Of a stretch of 32,773 nucleotides of DNA, positions 31,417-32,773 are shown one piece after another. The stretch lies in the NCBI RefSeq assembly GCF_021043395.1, contig NZ_JAJNKE010000042.1, forward strand, positions 1 to 32,773, in the 5' to 3' direction. Each line of letters starts with the position of its first letter. The first letter of the stretch is position 1. The DNA is from Clostridium guangxiense (GTDB lineage Bacteria; Bacillota; Clostridia; Clostridiales; Clostridiaceae). The notes under the pieces were generated by a model. The model had not been told where the DNA came from, did not search any database, and saw nothing but the letters and a program-made list of their open reading frames with translations. Both the position numbers and the translations under genes were made by a program.

Positions 31417-32089
31417 ACATAATGGGAGAGATTATATTTTTGTTGTTTGGAAAGATTACAAAACTAGACAAAGATTTATAATTGGTGAGTTGTCTCAAAA
31501 TGGAAAATATATAAATAGTAGTGTTAATAAGGCTATAGAAAGAGGATTTGAGCCACTAGTAGCATTTCCTAATCTAGATGAAGTTTATGAGAATCATGAG
31601 TTATTTCCCGCATTTTCAAGCAGATTGCCAGATAGAAGAAGGAAAGATGTAAAAGAAATTTTATCAAAGTATGGTTTAGAAAAATATGATGCCTTTGAAT
31701 TATTAAAAAAGAGCGGTGGAAAATTGCCAACCGATAGTATGGAATTCATTGATCCTATTTTTTTAGAGGATAAGAATATTGAAAGAGATTTTTATGTGGC
31801 GGGTATAAGGCATTATGAATATTGCGATTCAAAAGATAAAAATACAAATTTTGATATAAATATTGGTGAAAATTTTGCATTGAAAATAGAACCTAATAAT
31901 TCTTATGATAAATTTGCAGTGAAAATTATAAATAAGGCCAATAGGATTATTGGCTATGTACCTGTATTTTATAGTGAAGCTATATTTAGAGCGCTTGAAA
32001 GTAAGAGAAATATGGAATGTACTGTGATTAGTAACGAATGTAATGATGAGTGTGAAGATTGTGTAAAGGTAAGGGTGAGTATTAAATAA
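31409..32089 (+). CDS. HipS-like domain fused to a HIRAN domain
   Basis: This 226-aa protein begins at ATG 31409, six bases after AAGGAGG; ATG 31403 is too close. Residues about 8-117 follow the N-subdomain 1 of HipA: DYIFVVWKDYKTRQRFIIGE, LVAFPNLDEVYENHELFPAF, SSRLPDRRRKDVKEILSKYG, YDAFELLKKSGGKLPTDSME. In HipBST systems this part is a separate protein, HipS, that blocks the kinase. Residues about 127-226 (FYVAGIRHYEY, LKIEPNNSYDKFAVKI, RIIGYVPVFYSEAIFRAL) match HIRAN, a DNA-binding domain known from helicases such as HLTF. It overlaps the kinase's end by 8 bases, so it is coupled to it. This suggests an antitoxin that senses DNA or its damage; inferred. Confidence 0.75.
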   Translation: MSRHNGRDYIFVVWKDYKTRQRFIIGELSQNGKYINSSVNKAIERGFEPLVAFPNLDEVYENHELFPAFSSRLPDRRRKDVKEILSKYGLEKYDAFELLKKSGGKLPTDSMEFIDPIFLEDKNIERDFYVAGIRHYEYCDSKDKNTNFDINIGENFALKIEPNNSYDKFAVKIINKANRIIGYVPVFYSEAIFRALESKRNMECTVISNECNDECEDCVKVRVSIK

Positions 32090-32129
32090 TATATAAAAAT
32101 TTTATTTTTATTTTGTAGAAGGTGTTTAA

Positions 32130-32699
32130 GTGGAAAAAACAATTAAATTGTTGAATTATTTGGGATATGTTTCTTGGCCATTTATGTTTTTGCTTGGCAT
32201 ACTAGTGATAATACTTGTTGCATTATTCAAGTTTAATGATTATCTGTACAAAAGAGGAATCTATATAACTTAAAATATGTTGTATACTTGGAATTATATT
32301 ATCTTTGATTGGTAACTTGATTGATAAAAAGAATATATTTAATATCATTTCTTTTGTAAGCATAAAATTTTATATAAATAATATTAAAGCCTACGAAGAA
32401 AAAATTTATATAGATAAGATGTATATTTATATTGAAGCAATTTTTAAAGAGGACAAGCATAAAATTGAAGAAAGATTAGAAAAGTTAATGGTAATTAATA
32501 GAAATAAATTAAGCGATGATGAAAAAATAAATCGTTAGTTAGTATAATAGGGAATTTGGATAGTTATTATGTCCTATTAAATGATAATGTTAAGTATGTA
32601 AATCCTTGTTTGAAATATATAATAATATTATTTGAAAACAACATAATTATAGATAGACAACTTGAAACTTTAAAATTGCAATCTCCAAATTTATCGTGA
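32130..32699 (+). pseudogene. Membrane protein gene with two apparent frameshifts
   Basis: Three frames read as one protein. First: 47 aa from GTG 32130 (AAGGTG at 32119-32124), with a membrane span WPFMFLLGILVIILVALF, stopping at 32271-32273. Second: from about 32269 in another frame, with LKICCILGIILSLIGNLI as a second span, then a charged helix EDKHKIEERLEKLMVINRNK, ending at about 32540. Third: back in the first frame from 32523, SLVSIIGNLDSYYVLLNDN to TGA 32697-32699. The last switch is at an A6 run (32522-32527) where one more A would restore reading. Continuity of the text argues for one original gene of about 190 aa. No family known. Confidence 0.5.
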
Positions 32700-32773
32700 T
32701 AAACTGGAATTTGTCGAGCACTATAGTGAAGGGTTTTAACTCACTTCGTTTGTTAAAAGACTAAGGTTTTCGC
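32700..32773. other. Non-coding end of the window
   Basis: No gene is seen. It holds CACTATAGTG (32720-32729) and an inverted repeat, TTTTAAC with GTTAAAA, around 32735-32759. The window ends here, so any feature continuing to the right is not visible. Confidence 0.4.

Noticed and set aside
32718-32729. AGCACTATAGTG shared with the palindrome at 23028-23047, as a possible pair of attachment sites
   Set aside because: Only 12 bases match, which is expected by chance in an A/T-rich window this long, and the sites would enclose host core genes such as topB.

Overview
The window looks like the chromosome of a low-GC Firmicute, most likely a solventogenic or related Clostridium. The evidence is strong A/T codon bias, GGAGG ribosome binding sites, TTG/GTG starts, and host genes for acetolactate decarboxylase, an ABC-F ATPase and topoisomerase III. 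I cannot name the species from the sequence alone. About three quarters of it (1 to roughly 24.9 kb) is the late half of a siphovirus-type prophage. The integrase, repressor and replication genes are not here and should lie to the left.

Layout of the prophage, all on the + strand. An ArpU-type late regulator (137-682) is followed by a terminator and a non-coding stretch with two TTATGCATAA palindromes and a candidate late promoter. Next come the small and large terminase, portal, and a minor capsid protein carrying a C-terminal Ntox50-type toxin domain with a small Lsm-like partner. Scaffold, major capsid, head-tail connector and completion genes, and tail tube follow. The two tail chaperone frames are probably joined by a +1 ribosomal frameshift. 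A zinc-ribbon 'moron' has its own promoter and terminator. After it come the tape measure, several small tail genes, one with its ribosome binding site buried in a hairpin, and a 1465-aa tail-tip/fibre protein. The block ends with XkdX, XhlA, a GH25 endolysin and an LLH holin. Several terminator hairpins punctuate this late block.

At the right end of the prophage, after the lysis genes and a terminator, sits a three-gene operon (23190-24518). It encodes an ADP-ribosyltransferase-like toxin, a small acidic protein and a SecB-like chaperone. This is the order and content of a CmdTAC-type toxin-antitoxin-chaperone phage-defence module, behind a perfect 20-bp palindrome and a promoter. The right prophage boundary probably lies in the gene-poor 24.52-25.17 kb stretch, which has clustered TTTTGACG motifs and several terminators.

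Host genes follow: a hypothetical protein and alsD (+), a convergent ABC-F protein (-) and divergent topB (+). Downstream of topB is a second toxin-antitoxin-like island (30.46-32.7 kb). It holds a HipA/HipT-like kinase gene broken by loss of one TA unit in a short TA repeat, and a coupled gene that fuses a HipS-like (HipA N-subdomain) region to a HIRAN domain. A membrane-protein gene that also appears frameshifted follows. Three apparent indels within about 1.7 kb there suggest either decay or local sequence errors.
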